In this document: in pieces, positions 9,358 through 19,986 of the stretch
Numbering within the stretch: the stretch's first letter is position 1
Layout: the number at the start of each line of letters is the position of its first letter
Source: Rhizobium sp. BK399
Lineage (GTDB): Bacteria; Pseudomonadota; Alphaproteobacteria; Rhizobiales; Rhizobiaceae
DNA length: 64,000 nt
Direction of reading: 5' to 3'
NCBI RefSeq assembly: GCF_014194695.1
Contig: NZ_JACIAH010000001.1
Span: forward strand, 806,001-870,000
Notes under the pieces: model-generated
Seen by the model: the letters and a program-made list of their open reading frames with translations, nothing else
Database searches by the model: none
Told to the model about the DNA's origin: nothing
Program-made: the position numbers and the translations under genes

Positions 9358-9732
9358 GTCGTTCCCATTTGTTCTATGTGGAGCGACGGAGGACATTCAT
9401 GCCGGCGCCTTTTTGCCGATATGACATGCAGGTCTTCACGACTCGTAAACGAGATAGATTGGATTGTACGGATCCAGAAAAGCATAGCAAAATCGGGGTG
9501 ATACACCCGGATTTGGTCCAGTTTCGACCGCAAGCGAACGCAATCGCGGTCGCTCGATGCGCGCTCGTGCCGCTTGTTTGGGCACTACCGATTCGCAGCA
9601 GCCGGCGTCGCGGCACCCATCCCGCCATCGGCTGCTACAATGCCGACTACCCAGCGGCCCCTGTCGTAAATTCATTGACCTTCGATAACTTCCAATCGTA
9701 TTTACTGAGACATTCGATTGAAAGAACTTATC
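9358..9732. other. Intergenic region between the TetR gene and oxyR
   Basis: No credible gene was seen in these 375 bases. The only motif worth recording is ATA-N11-TAT at 9685-9701, which has the shape of a LysR-type binding site and lies 32-48 bases before the oxyR start. It could be an OxyR autoregulatory site. No katA or katG lies opposite oxyR here. Confidence 0.4.
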
Positions 9733-10638
9733 ATGCTGACCCTGCGACAGATGCGCTATTTCGATGCACTGGCAACGACACGCCATTTCGGCAGGGCGGC
9801 CGAAATGGTCCACATCAGCCAGCCGGCCCTGTCGACGCAGATCATGGAGATGGAAGAGTATCTCGGCGCCAAGCTTGTCGAGCGAACCCGGCAGAGCACC
9901 ATCCTGACGCCGAAGGGCGAGGAAGTCCTGCACTACGTCCGCGCCATTCTGCATCAGGTCGACCTGCTCGAGCAGACCGCGCGAAAGGGCGGCGGCACGC
10001 TTGAAGGACTGATCCGCATCGGGATCATTCCGACGGTTGCCCCCTACCTCGTTCCACAGTTCGTTCCGCATTTGCGTAAGACCTATCCAAGCGTTGAGGT
10101 GGAGTTGCGGGAAGCGGTCACAGATCGATTGATGGCGGACCTTTTGACCGGAAAGCTCGACGCCGTGATCGCGGCATTACCGCTCGATATCGAAGGCATC
10201 CAGACGCGGCCACTCTTCACCGACCGCTTCTTCATGGCGGTGGCGGATAACGGCGAGGCCGTGCTGACATCCCCGCTGACCGAGCATGAAGTAAATGTCG
10301 ATCGCCTGCTGCTGCTCGAGGAGGGTCATTGCCTGCGCGACCAGGCGCTCGCCGTCTGCAGCGCCGGCAAGCGCAGCCTGGTCAATTTCGGCGCGACGTC
10401 GATGGCGACGCTGCTGCAGATGGTGTCGCACGACATGGGGATGACACTTATCCCCGAAATGGCCATTCCGACCGAGACCAGCCGCAATTCGATCCGTATC
10501 GTTCCCTTCACCGATCCACAGCCGTCGCGCGAAATCGGCCTTGCCTGGCGGCGCAGCAACCATCGCGGCAAGGAGATGGAGGCGCTGGCGGAGGCGATCG
10601 TTGCCGTCGCCCCTACCCCGCGCGAGCTGGCCGCCTGA
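9733..10638 (+). CDS. oxyR: Hydrogen peroxide-sensing regulator OxyR
   Basis: OxyR is a LysR-type regulator that switches on peroxide defences when two Cys residues form a disulfide. This 301-residue protein has the N-terminal helix-turn-helix (MLTLRQMRYFDALATTRHFG onward) and, in the effector domain, GHCLRDQALAVC with Cys200 and Cys209, matching the Cys199/Cys208 spacing of E. coli OxyR. The T-x-x-x-GATSM segment after it also fits. ATG at 9733 gives the family N-terminus; an in-frame start at 9718 adds five residues. In many rhizobia oxyR is divergent from a catalase gene; here the divergent gene encodes a TetR protein. Confidence 0.93.
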   Translation: MLTLRQMRYFDALATTRHFGRAAEMVHISQPALSTQIMEMEEYLGAKLVERTRQSTILTPKGEEVLHYVRAILHQVDLLEQTARKGGGTLEGLIRIGIIPTVAPYLVPQFVPHLRKTYPSVEVELREAVTDRLMADLLTGKLDAVIAALPLDIEGIQTRPLFTDRFFMAVADNGEAVLTSPLTEHEVNVDRLLLLEEGHCLRDQALAVCSAGKRSLVNFGATSMATLLQMVSHDMGMTLIPEMAIPTETSRNSIRIVPFTDPQPSREIGLAWRRSNHRGKEMEALAEAIVAVAPTPRELAA

Positions 10639-11514
10639 TCAGCCGAGGTTCTTCTTCAGAAATTCGACCGTCCTCGTCCAGGCAAGGTCGGCGGCCTTCT
10701 TGTCGTATCGCGCCGACGACGTATCGTTGTTGAAGGCGTGGTTGACGCCGTCGTAGACGAAGATCTGGAAGTCCTTGCCGTTTTCCTGCAATGCCTTTTT
10801 GTAGGCGTCGATGCCGGCGTTGATGCGGTCGTCGAGGCCAGCATAATGCAGCATCAGCGCCGCCTTGATGTTTGGTACATCGGTCGCCTTCGGCTGAGCA
10901 CCGTAGTAAGCGACGCCGGCCTTCAGGTCCGGTGAGGCAACAGCAAAATCGTTGACGAGCCCTCCGCCCCAGCAGAATCCAATCACACCGACTTTGCCGT
11001 TGGAATTATCGAGCTTGCCCAGATAGGTCAGCGTCGCTTCGGCATTCGCGACGGTAGCGGGCCGATCGAGCTTGGCGAACATCTCGCGGGCCTTGTCCTC
11101 GTTTTCAGGCGTACCGCCCTGAGGGGAAAGGAAGTCCGGGGCCAAGGCGATGAAGCCCTCCAGCGCCATGCGGCGCGCAACGTCGCGGATGTGCGGGTTC
11201 AGGCCGCGGTTCTCGTGGATGACAATCACGGCGCCGAGCTTTCCGGAGGCATCCTTGGGTTCGACGAGGTAGCCTTTCATTTCGCCAGTGCCGCCGGGAT
11301 AGGTGACGTCCTTGGCCACCAGCCTTTTGTCATCGGCCGAGATCATCTCCGCGCTCGCCTTGTTGGCAGCGAGCATCGGCGCGATGACGGCCGCTGCACC
11401 GGCGGAACCGGCCAGTTTCGTCAGCTTGTCCATGAAGTTGCGGCGGTCGAGTGTCAGATGCGTATATTCGTCGTAGGCGTTGATCATCGCCTGCGTGATT
11501 TCCGGCTTGTCCAT
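10639..11514 (-). CDS. Dienelactone hydrolase-family protein with Tat-like signal
   Basis: An alpha/beta hydrolase of the dienelactone hydrolase family, 291 residues. The catalytic Cys lies in GFCWGGG (about residue 180), Asp in GLDDRINAG, and His in GVNHAFNN, the Cys-Asp-His triad of the family. The N-terminus has a TLDRRNFMDKL segment, then a hydrophobic Ala-rich stretch ending near ANKASA, which looks like a twin-arginine export signal placed about 25 residues in. The enzyme is therefore probably periplasmic, folded before export. Substrates in this family range from dienelactones to other esters and cannot be named here. It is convergent with oxyR, the stop codons being adjacent. Confidence 0.85.
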   Translation of the reverse strand: MDKPEITQAMINAYDEYTHLTLDRRNFMDKLTKLAGSAGAAAVIAPMLAANKASAEMISADDKRLVAKDVTYPGGTGEMKGYLVEPKDASGKLGAVIVIHENRGLNPHIRDVARRMALEGFIALAPDFLSPQGGTPENEDKAREMFAKLDRPATVANAEATLTYLGKLDNSNGKVGVIGFCWGGGLVNDFAVASPDLKAGVAYYGAQPKATDVPNIKAALMLHYAGLDDRINAGIDAYKKALQENGKDFQIFVYDGVNHAFNNDTSSARYDKKAADLAWTRTVEFLKKNLG

Positions 11515-11620
11515 GTGAGGTCTCCCGTTCCCTACCTGTTGGCTTTCACCTGTCGGGGAAGATAGGTCAGTGACCGGTAACGCGGGAACAAAACTGCGTT
11601 ACTTCAAGCGGTTCAGCCGA

Positions 11621-12043
11621 TCAGCCATTAGGAAAGACCATCCAGATGGCCAGCCAAACCCACATAGCGCCGAGCACCACGTAGCCAGCCCCGAAAAGCG
11701 GACTGCGGTAACGGAGGTCATTGCTGGTGACGTGCACGAAGGCGTGCAGATAGCGGAGTGCAACGAAGGCCCAGGCAAGCCCGACGGCGACCAGATTGTC
11801 GGCTTCGGTCATGTAGAGGAGGACGCAGCAGGCATAGAACAGCACGGGGAGTTCGAATTGGTTGGCCAAGCAATTCTTGACGACGAGACCTTCCAGCGGC
11901 TCGTCGCGATTTTCGCGGTAGTTCGATCGGCGAACCTTGCCCGCCTGAACCAGCTGCCGGCGGCGATAGCCGAGCAGCATGTAGAGCAAATAAACCAAGG
12001 CTACGTGGGCGATAATGGGCCAAAACATCTCGTAGCCGGTCAT
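11621..12043 (-). CDS. MAPEG-family membrane protein
   Basis: A 140-residue integral membrane protein with four hydrophobic segments, matching the MAPEG family (membrane-associated proteins in eicosanoid and glutathione metabolism). Family landmarks include the N-terminal helix FWPIIAHVALVYLLYMLLGY, the basic loop after it, NQFELPVLFYACCVLL in helix 2, and RYLHAFVHV before helix 3. Eukaryotic relatives are glutathione transferases or peroxidases; bacterial ones are mostly uncharacterised. ATG at 12043 follows a GGAAAG site; longer frames to 12145 run into atypical sequence. It follows the SDR gene on the same strand by about 100 bases. Confidence 0.85.
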   Translation of the reverse strand: MTGYEMFWPIIAHVALVYLLYMLLGYRRRQLVQAGKVRRSNYRENRDEPLEGLVVKNCLANQFELPVLFYACCVLLYMTEADNLVAVGLAWAFVALRYLHAFVHVTSNDLRYRSPLFGAGYVVLGAMWVWLAIWMVFPNG

Positions 12044-12144
12044 GCTGTCTTTCCTTGCAGTTTTCCGTTTTATTTCCGTGCTGTAGAGGAAAACCGCGAA
12101 CGCCGCAAATGCCCGCCGCAATTCTGCGACGGGCGAGGCTGGCA

Positions 12145-12900
12145 TCAGACCTGAGCTATGCCACCATCGGCGAAGAGTTCTGCGCCGGTGACGAAGCTCG
12201 ATTCATCCGAGGCGAGGAACAGAGCGGCGGCGGCGATTTCTTCGGCGCGGCCAACGCGACCCATCGGAACTTGCGAGCCGAGATAGTCGAGAAGACCCTG
12301 CTGCTGTGCCTTGTCCTTGCCGGCGAGTTCGACCAGGCCGGTGGTTTCGGTCGGGCCGGGGCTCAGGGTGTTGATGCGGATGCCGCGATCCTTCAGGTCA
12401 AGGATCCAGTTGCGTGCGAAGTTGCGGATCGCTGCCTTGGAGGCAGCGTAGACGCTGAAGGCTGGCGTACCGGTCGCGCCAGCGGTCGAGCCGGTTAGAA
12501 TGACCGACGAGCCGTTGCCGAGCAGCGGCAGCGCCGTCTGCACCGTGAAGAGCACGCCCTTCACATTGCGATTGAACGTGTCGTCGAACTGCTCTTCGGT
12601 GATCTGGCCAATCGGCGCGAATGAGCCGCCGCCTGCATTTACGAAGAGAACGTCGATGCGACCGGCTTCGTCCTTCACGCGATTGAAGAGGCGATCGAGA
12701 TCAGCCTGCTTGGCGGAATCAGCCTGGATGCCGGTGACGTTGCCGCCGATCTCGGCGACGGCCGCCTCGAGCACATCCGCCCGGCGTCCAGTGATGAAGA
12801 GGCGCGCGCCTTCGGCAGCGAAACGCTTGGCGGTGGCGAGGCCGATCCCCGATGTCGCGCCTGTGATGACCGCAATCTTCCCGTTCAGTCTCTGTGTCAT
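12145..12900 (-). CDS. Short-chain dehydrogenase/reductase (SDR)
   Basis: A classical SDR of 251 residues, an NAD(P)-dependent oxidoreductase with a Rossmann fold. The cofactor motif is TGATSGIG (about residues 12-19), NAG appears in FVNAGGGS, the catalytic Ser lies in ILTGSTAG, and YAASK gives the Tyr and Lys. The C-terminal SFVTGAELFADGG is typical. An Arg pair at the end of beta-2 (TGRRAD) suggests a preference for NADPH. The ATG at 12900 gives the normal N-terminus. The gene diverges from a LysR gene 95 bases away, the usual layout of a regulator and its target. The substrate is unknown. Confidence 0.9.
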   Translation of the reverse strand: MTQRLNGKIAVITGATSGIGLATAKRFAAEGARLFITGRRADVLEAAVAEIGGNVTGIQADSAKQADLDRLFNRVKDEAGRIDVLFVNAGGGSFAPIGQITEEQFDDTFNRNVKGVLFTVQTALPLLGNGSSVILTGSTAGATGTPAFSVYAASKAAIRNFARNWILDLKDRGIRINTLSPGPTETTGLVELAGKDKAQQQGLLDYLGSQVPMGRVGRAEEIAAAALFLASDESSFVTGAELFADGGIAQV

Positions 12901-12995
12901 ATCAGTCGTCTCCTTTTGTTCGACTGAGCAGGAGATATGGACGACGCGATCATTTCGGAATAGAAAGGCATGAAATCCATTGTTGCAGAAATGAA

Positions 12996-13913
12996 ATGAT
13001 GAAGCTGCCGGATTTCGAAGGTCTCGCAATGTTTGCCAAAGTGGCGGAGGAACGGTCGTTCGCCCGCGCCGCGAAGACACTCGGCATCTCCGTGGCAACC
13101 GTTTCGCGCGGCGTCGCACGCCTGGAAGAGAGGCTGGGCGCCCGGCTGTTCAATCGCACATCGCGCCAGCTATCGCTAACCGAGTTCGGCCTCCGTCTCG
13201 CCGAACGGGCGTCGCGGATCTATACGGATGCCGAGGAAATCGAGAAAGCGGCGCTCGAATTGTCGAGCCGTCCGCGCGGTCTGATCCGGCTGGCGGCGCC
13301 GATGACGTTCGGTGTCCACTGGATTGCGCCGATCCTGCCTGACTTCTTCGAGCTTTACCCGGATATCACAATCGACCTTCACATGAGCGACGCGAGCGTC
13401 GATCTTGTGGCGGAAGGCTTTGATGCAGCGCTGCGCATCGCGGTCCTGCCCGACTCATCGCTGATCGCCCGGCGGCTCGCGCCGGTTGCCCCGTTCATTC
13501 TGGCGTCGCCCGCCTATATTGAGAAATACGGATGCCCGCAGCATCCACGCGAGCTGGCCGCTCACCACTGCCTCGGCTATGCCTATCGCCCGCGACAGGA
13601 CATTTGGCGCCTGACGAACAAGGCTGGCGACGAGGAATTCGTCACGCCAACCGGTCCGCTCCGGGCGACCAACTCGGAGGCATTGATCCCAATGGCGCTG
13701 CGCGGCCTCGGCATCTGCGAACTACCGGAGTTCATGGCCAGCGAATACTTGGCTGACGGGCGTTTGAAGGCGATCCTGACTGATTGGAGCCTGCCGAGCG
13801 GTGCACTCTATTTTGTCACGCCATCTGCACGCGCAAGACCGGCAAAGGTCGAGGTGTTGGCGGAGTTCATGGCAGCCCGCCTTACCAATCCGCCCTGGAG
13901 GTGGCCGCGATAA
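12996..13913 (+). CDS. LysR-family transcriptional regulator (divergent to SDR)
   Basis: A 305-residue LysR-type regulator of the AaeR/DsdC-like group that begins with LPDFEGLAMFAKVAEERSF. The helix-turn-helix continues through ARAAKTLGISVATVSRGVAR, followed by the effector domain (IRLAAPMTFGVHWIAPILPDF onward). Two ATG codons in tandem (12996 and 12999) could start it. It lies back to back with the SDR gene, 95 bases apart, and most likely controls it. The C-terminal tail ends in a basic WRWPR. Confidence 0.85.
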   Translation: MMKLPDFEGLAMFAKVAEERSFARAAKTLGISVATVSRGVARLEERLGARLFNRTSRQLSLTEFGLRLAERASRIYTDAEEIEKAALELSSRPRGLIRLAAPMTFGVHWIAPILPDFFELYPDITIDLHMSDASVDLVAEGFDAALRIAVLPDSSLIARRLAPVAPFILASPAYIEKYGCPQHPRELAAHHCLGYAYRPRQDIWRLTNKAGDEEFVTPTGPLRATNSEALIPMALRGLGICELPEFMASEYLADGRLKAILTDWSLPSGALYFVTPSARARPAKVEVLAEFMAARLTNPPWRWPR

Positions 13914-13915
13914 GG

Positions 13916-14476
13916 CTACCGTTCGCCGTCGCCGCGGTGCATGGCTCGAACGATAGCAAAACGGGCGATGATGATCAGGCAGATGGCGAGGCTCGCGAAT
14001 TTCAGCCGAGTCATCCATGGCAATAGCTCGGCGGCCCGGTCTGCCCAGGCACTGCCGCCAAAGGCAATCAAGCTAGCGATGTTCTCGCCATAGTCCGCAA
14101 GACCGTAAACAAAGGGCAGCACATAGATGAGCTTAATGAGGGCAGGACTGATCGGACGCGCAAAATAGGATCCGCCCGGCCGCAACTTCATCAAGACCAG
14201 CAAAAGGAGTGCGGTCAGAAGTGCCGGAAAGATCAGCTCGGGACCGGCGTACATGGCCCGCAGCAGACTATTGGCAACATCGTTCTCGCCGAGGAGCCGC
14301 TGCATGCGACCGACGGTCAACTCGTCATAGCCGGCGAAATAGATATCGAGAACCGCTTGCCCGGTCTCGTGCTTGAAGGGGACGACAAAGCCGAATGTCG
14401 TCCACGCAAGCACACCGATGCAGATGGCCGCGAGCAGCGCGATAATCCAGAGTGGAATACGGCTGCCCGCGTTCAT
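13916..14476 (-). CDS. Conserved integral membrane protein, unknown function
   Basis: A 186-residue protein with four likely membrane helices: about residues 8-32 (IPLWIIALLAAICIGVLAW), 80-97 (LIFPALLTALLLLVLMKL), 108-128 and 155-175 (LKFASLAICLIIIARFA). The loop between helices 1 and 2 (about 45 residues) holds YDELTVGRMQRLLGE and is probably extracytoplasmic. I do not recognise the family. It lies two bases after the end of guaB on the same strand in the direction of transcription, so the two are probably co-transcribed, with guaB first. Confidence 0.6.
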   Translation of the reverse strand: MNAGSRIPLWIIALLAAICIGVLAWTTFGFVVPFKHETGQAVLDIYFAGYDELTVGRMQRLLGENDVANSLLRAMYAGPELIFPALLTALLLLVLMKLRPGGSYFARPISPALIKLIYVLPFVYGLADYGENIASLIAFGGSAWADRAAELLPWMTRLKFASLAICLIIIARFAIVRAMHRGDGER

Positions 14477-14478
14477 TC

Positions 14479-15975
<1,497 letters not shown>

Positions 15976-16091
15976 TCAATTAAGAAAAATGCAACGCCTC
16001 CCGGAACGAATCGTCCGCACCGGCGGTGTGCAAGGGTTGCTTTGGAAGTTGGCGAGGGCTGGTAACACGTCTATGACAGGAAGGGAATAGC

Positions 16092-16116
16092 AAAAAGCCC
16101 GGCGTGTCCGCCGGGC
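16092..16116 (-). terminator. Intrinsic terminator of the MBL-fold gene
   Basis: Read on the minus strand: CCCGGCG, a four-base loop, CGCCGGG, then CTTTTT. The stem is perfect (16098-16104 with 16109-16115, plus an outer G-C pair). It lies about 25 bases past the stop of the MBL-fold gene and insulates guaB. Confidence 0.85.
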
Positions 16117-16141
16117 CCGGTATGGCTGCCATGCAGCGACT

Positions 16142-17134
16142 TCACAGGTCGAACTGGTAGGTCTTCGGAACGAAGCGATAGCCGTCCTCGTAGGTCTCGA
16201 CGAAGCCGACCGACGGGAACGGCATGTGGTAGCCGACAAAGGCGATCTTCTCGGCGGCGATCATGCCGAACACCTTGCGACGGGTGGCAGCGGCCTGGGC
16301 CTTGTCCATATCGAAACGAACCTCCCAATCCGGCTTCTGCAGCGACAGGATATAGTGGTTGGCGGTGTCGCCTGTTGCCACCAGGCGCTTTCCCTCGGAT
16401 TCGACGTGGAAAACCATGTGACCCTGCGTGTGACCCGGTGCCAGCATCGCGGTAATGCCGCTTGTGACGGTGCCGCCGTCGCCAATGAACGTCGCCTTTT
16501 CGGCAAGGGGCACCACGTTGGCGAGAACCGCCTTGTGGCCGCCTTCGGCCGGCGTGCCCTCGCGGGCCTTGTCGGTCCAGAAGTCATATTCGATCTGGCC
16601 GATGACGTAGCGCGCATTCTTGAAGGCCGGAGCCCCGCCTTCCATCAGCCCGCCGATATGGTCGCCATGCAGGTGGGTGAGCGCGACCACAGTGATGTCG
16701 TCGGGCGAATAGCCAGCCGCCTTCAGGCCATCGCGAAGCTGGCCATTGCCTCGCGCACGGCCGCCTTCGCCAAAGCCGGTATCAACAAGGATGACGTCCG
16801 AGCCGGTATCGATCAACGTCGGCGCATAGGAATTGACGAACTTCTCGGTCGGCAGGAAATTCTTCGCGAGCAGTTCCTGGACAGTTTCCGGTTTCTGATT
16901 GGTCCCGAATGTCTCGTAGGGCTTTTCACCAACATTGGCGCCGTCCTTAAAGACGGTAAACTTATAGGAGCCGAGCTTGAATTGATTGAACTGGGGCTGC
17001 GTCGTCGCATCCATCTTGGTCTTGTCTCCGCTTGCGGCCCTTGCGGCCGTCTCTGTCAAAATCATCGGCGCCGCCAGCAGGCCGATGCCCGCTGCAAATA
17101 AGGTGCGCCGTTTCATCCCCGACGGTACTGCCAT
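16142..17134 (-). CDS. Exported metallo-beta-lactamase-fold hydrolase
   Basis: A 330-residue enzyme of the metallo-beta-lactamase fold. The metal site is intact: HLHGDHIGG (about residues 142-150), a later His in APGHTQGH, and an Asp in ATGDTANH. The N-terminus, MKRRTLFAAGIGLLAAPM, has paired Arg and a hydrophobic stretch like a Tat signal, so the mature protein is probably periplasmic. The family includes lactonases, sulfatases and beta-lactamases; the substrate is not clear. ATG at 17134 follows GGAAGG, while a longer frame to 17200 has no good site. The divergent neighbour is the MFS exporter gene. Confidence 0.85.
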   Translation of the reverse strand: MAVPSGMKRRTLFAAGIGLLAAPMILTETAARAASGDKTKMDATTQPQFNQFKLGSYKFTVFKDGANVGEKPYETFGTNQKPETVQELLAKNFLPTEKFVNSYAPTLIDTGSDVILVDTGFGEGGRARGNGQLRDGLKAAGYSPDDITVVALTHLHGDHIGGLMEGGAPAFKNARYVIGQIEYDFWTDKAREGTPAEGGHKAVLANVVPLAEKATFIGDGGTVTSGITAMLAPGHTQGHMVFHVESEGKRLVATGDTANHYILSLQKPDWEVRFDMDKAQAAATRRKVFGMIAAEKIAFVGYHMPFPSVGFVETYEDGYRFVPKTYQFDL

Positions 17135-17387
17135 ATCCCATCCTTCCAATAGCGTTCGACATCGTTGCCGCCCAGCCCCCAAATAGCGAACCGCTGCCAT
17201 CTTTCTTGCAGCTGGCCGAAACGAACATATGTCAATCTTGACCGTTGAAATTGCTGAGCAAGCAGTCTCACGCAGACGTGATGCAAACGTGTTTCAGAAG
17301 CGGAATGAGGGGTTGGCAGAGGTCTTCCCGAGGACTACAGAGCACAGGCCCCCAGACGCCTTCGCAAGACCCTCAAGGCATTCGCGC

Positions 17388-18812
17388 ATGAACCGCATTG
17401 TTCCGCTGATCCTCGCCGTCGCTCTCTTCATGGAGCAGATGGACTCCACCGTCATATCAACCGCCCTCCCCGCCATCGCCAACGACCTCCATGTCGGGCC
17501 GATCACGCTGAAGCTGGCGCTGACCTCCTACATGGTATCGCTCGCTGTCTTCATTCCGATCAGCGGATGGATGGCTGACAGGTTCGGCGCCAAGCGCATC
17601 TTTCGCCTTGCCATCTGCGTCTTCGTCGTCGGCTCCATCTTCTGCGCGATCTCGTCCGGCCTGATCGAGTTCGTGGTCGCCCGCTTCCTACAGGGCATGG
17701 GCGGCGCGATGATGACGCCGGTCGGCCGCCTGGTGCTGGTGCGGACGACGAAGAAAAGCGAGCTCGTCTCGGCGATGGCGCTGCTGACCATCCCGGCATT
17801 GGTCGGCCCCTTGGCCGGACCGCCACTCGGCGGCTTCATCACCACCTATTTTACCTGGCACTGGATCTTCCTGATCAATGTGCCGGTCGGCATCATCGGC
17901 GTCTGGCTCGCGACAATCTTCCTGCCGGAGGTGGAAGCGACCGCGCCGCCAAAGCTTGACGTGACGGGTTTCGTGCTGACATCGTTTTCGGCGGCCGGCG
18001 TGGTCTTCGGCCTCTCGGTCGTCAGCCTGCCGGCTCTGCCGCCTGTGATCGGCATCACGGCGACGGCAATCGGTCTCATCTGCGGTTTTCTCTATGTACG
18101 CCATGCCAAACGGCATCCAGCGCCGATCCTCAATTTGAACCTCTTCAAAAACCCGACTTTCCGGGCATCGACCACCGGCGGCACACTGTTTCGCATCTGC
18201 ATCGGCGCAATGCCCTTCCTGACACCGCTGATGCTGCAGCTCGGCTTCGGTCTGACGCCGTTCCAATCCGGCCTCATCACCTTTGCCGGCGCGATCGGCG
18301 CGATCACCACCAAGTTCATGGCGCGCCGCGTCTTTGCGGCGGCAGGCTTCCGCACGACGCTGCTTTCGGCAGCGGGCGTCACGACGATTGTGACGGTGGT
18401 GACGGGCTTCTTCACGCCGCAAACACCGCACCTGGTCATCATCGCCGTCCTTCTTGTCGGCGGCTTCTCGCGCTCGTTCTTCTTCACGGGCGTCAATGCG
18501 CTGGCCTTTGCCGACATCGAAGATGCGCAGGCGAGCCAGGCTACCTCCATGAGTTCGGTGATGCAGCAGATTAGCCTGGCGCTTGGTGTCGCGGTTGCCG
18601 CGGCAATCCTCGAGACCTCGATCTATTTCCGCGGCGAGGCACTGCAGGTGGCCGACTTCCACATCGCCTTCTATGTCATCGCGGTCCTGACGGTCGTGGC
18701 AACGATCCCTTTCATCCGGATGGACAAGAGCGCCGGGGCGGTCGTCTCCGGCCACCGGGTAAAGCGCATCTCCCCAGCAACAATCGAGGCCGCACAGCAA
18801 GCGGTGAAGTAA
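17388..18812 (+). CDS. DHA2-family MFS multidrug exporter
   Basis: A 474-residue major-facilitator transporter of the DHA2 (14-helix, EmrB/QacA) drug:proton antiporter group in the inner membrane. Markers include the helix 1 motif LFMEQMDSTVISTALPAIA, motif A after helix 2 (GWMADRFGAKRIF), motif B/C regions (RFLQGMGGAMMTPVGRLVL and a GPLAGPPLGGFI motif C), then WHWIFLINVPVG. About 14 hydrophobic segments are visible. The ATG at 17388 is chosen because upstream in-frame sequence from 17229 is not transporter-like. No membrane-fusion partner gene is next to it. Substrate unknown. Confidence 0.9.
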   Translation: MNRIVPLILAVALFMEQMDSTVISTALPAIANDLHVGPITLKLALTSYMVSLAVFIPISGWMADRFGAKRIFRLAICVFVVGSIFCAISSGLIEFVVARFLQGMGGAMMTPVGRLVLVRTTKKSELVSAMALLTIPALVGPLAGPPLGGFITTYFTWHWIFLINVPVGIIGVWLATIFLPEVEATAPPKLDVTGFVLTSFSAAGVVFGLSVVSLPALPPVIGITATAIGLICGFLYVRHAKRHPAPILNLNLFKNPTFRASTTGGTLFRICIGAMPFLTPLMLQLGFGLTPFQSGLITFAGAIGAITTKFMARRVFAAAGFRTTLLSAAGVTTIVTVVTGFFTPQTPHLVIIAVLLVGGFSRSFFFTGVNALAFADIEDAQASQATSMSSVMQQISLALGVAVAAAILETSIYFRGEALQVADFHIAFYVIAVLTVVATIPFIRMDKSAGAVVSGHRVKRISPATIEAAQQAVK

Positions 18813-18815
18813 GGG

Positions 18816-19199
18816 CTATTCCGGAGTTTCGCAGACAGCGCTCAGCTTGTTGCCGTCCGGATCTCGAACGTAGGCGGCATAGAAATTGGCATGGAACGGC
18901 CGCAATCCCGGCGCGCCTTCGTCGACGCCGCCTGCGGCCAGTGCCGCAGCGTGGAACGCATCCACATCCGCTCGGCGTTCGGCATGCAGCGCGACCATAG
19001 AACCATTGCCGTTGGAGGCCCGCCGGCGATTGAACGGGGTGACGACCCAGAGCCGGCAGCGGGTGTCGCCATCTGCGGCGTAGCCGATCTCTTCTTCGGA
19101 ATAGCGTTGACGGCGGTAACCGAGCACTGGCAGGACGATGTCGTAAAACCGCCTCGCCTGATCGATATCATTGGTTCCGAGGGTAACGTATAGGAGCAT
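18816..19199 (-). CDS. VOC-family (glyoxalase-like) protein
   Basis: A 127-residue protein of the vicinal-oxygen-chelate superfamily, single module pair (MLLYVTLGTNDIDQARRFYD at the start; FYAAYVRDPDGNKLSAVCE at the end). DPDGNKL with the preceding strand is the usual C-terminal VOC signature. Members bind a divalent metal or none and act as lyases, dioxygenases or antibiotic-binding proteins; this one cannot be assigned. The Met at 19199 gives the typical N-terminus; a frame to 19229 adds ten residues. It is convergent with the MFS gene and follows rlmE on the same strand by about 60 bases. Confidence 0.82.
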   Translation of the reverse strand: MLLYVTLGTNDIDQARRFYDIVLPVLGYRRQRYSEEEIGYAADGDTRCRLWVVTPFNRRRASNGNGSMVALHAERRADVDAFHAAALAAGGVDEGAPGLRPFHANFYAAYVRDPDGNKLSAVCETPE

Positions 19200-19257
19200 G
19201 GTAGCCGGGCATTCCAGGTCTGGGGGCATCGATCATCACTCAAGACCAGCCCAAAGA

Positions 19258-19977
19258 TCAAGCTTCCGAAATATCTGGTTCGGGTTGCCGTCCCTTGAAG
19301 CCCTTCGCCAGCAGGAACATTTCGACCGACTCCGCACGCGACGACGGCGGCTTGACGTGAACTACCTGCTTGAAATGCCGCTTCAGCATGTTGAGAAGAT
19401 CGCGCTCCGTGCCGCCCTGGAAGGTCTTCGCCAGGAAGTGGCCGCCCTCACCCAGGACTTGGACGGCAAAGTGGGCCGCGACTTCGCAGAGATGCATGGT
19501 ACGCAAATGGTCGGTGCGGTGGTGGCCGGTCGTCGGCGCCGCCATGTCCGAGATCACCACATCCGGCGTGCCGCCGACCGCCTCGATCAGCTGCGCCGGC
19601 GCCGACGGATCCAGGAAATCGAGTTGCAGGATCTTCACGCCCGGCAGCTGATCCATCTCCAGGAAGTCGATCGCCGCGACGCGGATATCTTCGTCCGTGG
19701 AGCCTGTGACCTTGGCGGCGATCTGCGACCAGCTCCCCGGTGCGGCACCGAGGTCGATGATGCGGCGGGCGCCCTTCAGAATGTTGTGCTTCTCGTCGAT
19801 CTCTAGCAGCTTGAAGGCGGCGCGGGCGCGATAGCCTTCCAGCTGGGCACGCTGCACATAGGGATCGTTGATGTGGCGCTGCAGCCATTGCCGCGACGAC
19901 GCCTTCATCTTCTTGTTCTTGACGCGCTGACCGAGTTTGCGGCCGGTGCGGTTGCCCGCAATGGTTGGCTTCGCCAT
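19258..19977 (-). CDS. rlmE: 23S rRNA (uridine(2552)-2'-O)-methyltransferase RlmE (FtsJ/RrmJ)
   Basis: RlmE methylates the ribose of U2552 in the A loop of 23S rRNA, a late step of 50S assembly. The 239-residue protein has the SAM-binding motif [16 protein letters not shown] (about residues 69-84), [12 protein letters not shown] with the catalytic Asp, and the catalytic Lys in FLAKTFQGG. The N-terminus ([21 protein letters not shown]) is very basic, a feature of alphaproteobacterial members. The start lies nine bases after the end of the Ppx/GppA gene on the same strand, so both are likely one transcript, phosphatase first. Confidence 0.93.
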   Translation of the reverse strand: MAKPTIAGNRTGRKLGQRVKNKKMKASSRQWLQRHINDPYVQRAQLEGYRARAAFKLLEIDEKHNILKGARRIIDLGAAPGSWSQIAAKVTGSTDEDIRVAAIDFLEMDQLPGVKILQLDFLDPSAPAQLIEAVGGTPDVVISDMAAPTTGHHRTDHLRTMHLCEVAAHFAVQVLGEGGHFLAKTFQGGTERDLLNMLKRHFKQVVHVKPPSSRAESVEMFLLAKGFKGRQPEPDISEA

Positions 19978-19986
19978 GCTTGTCCC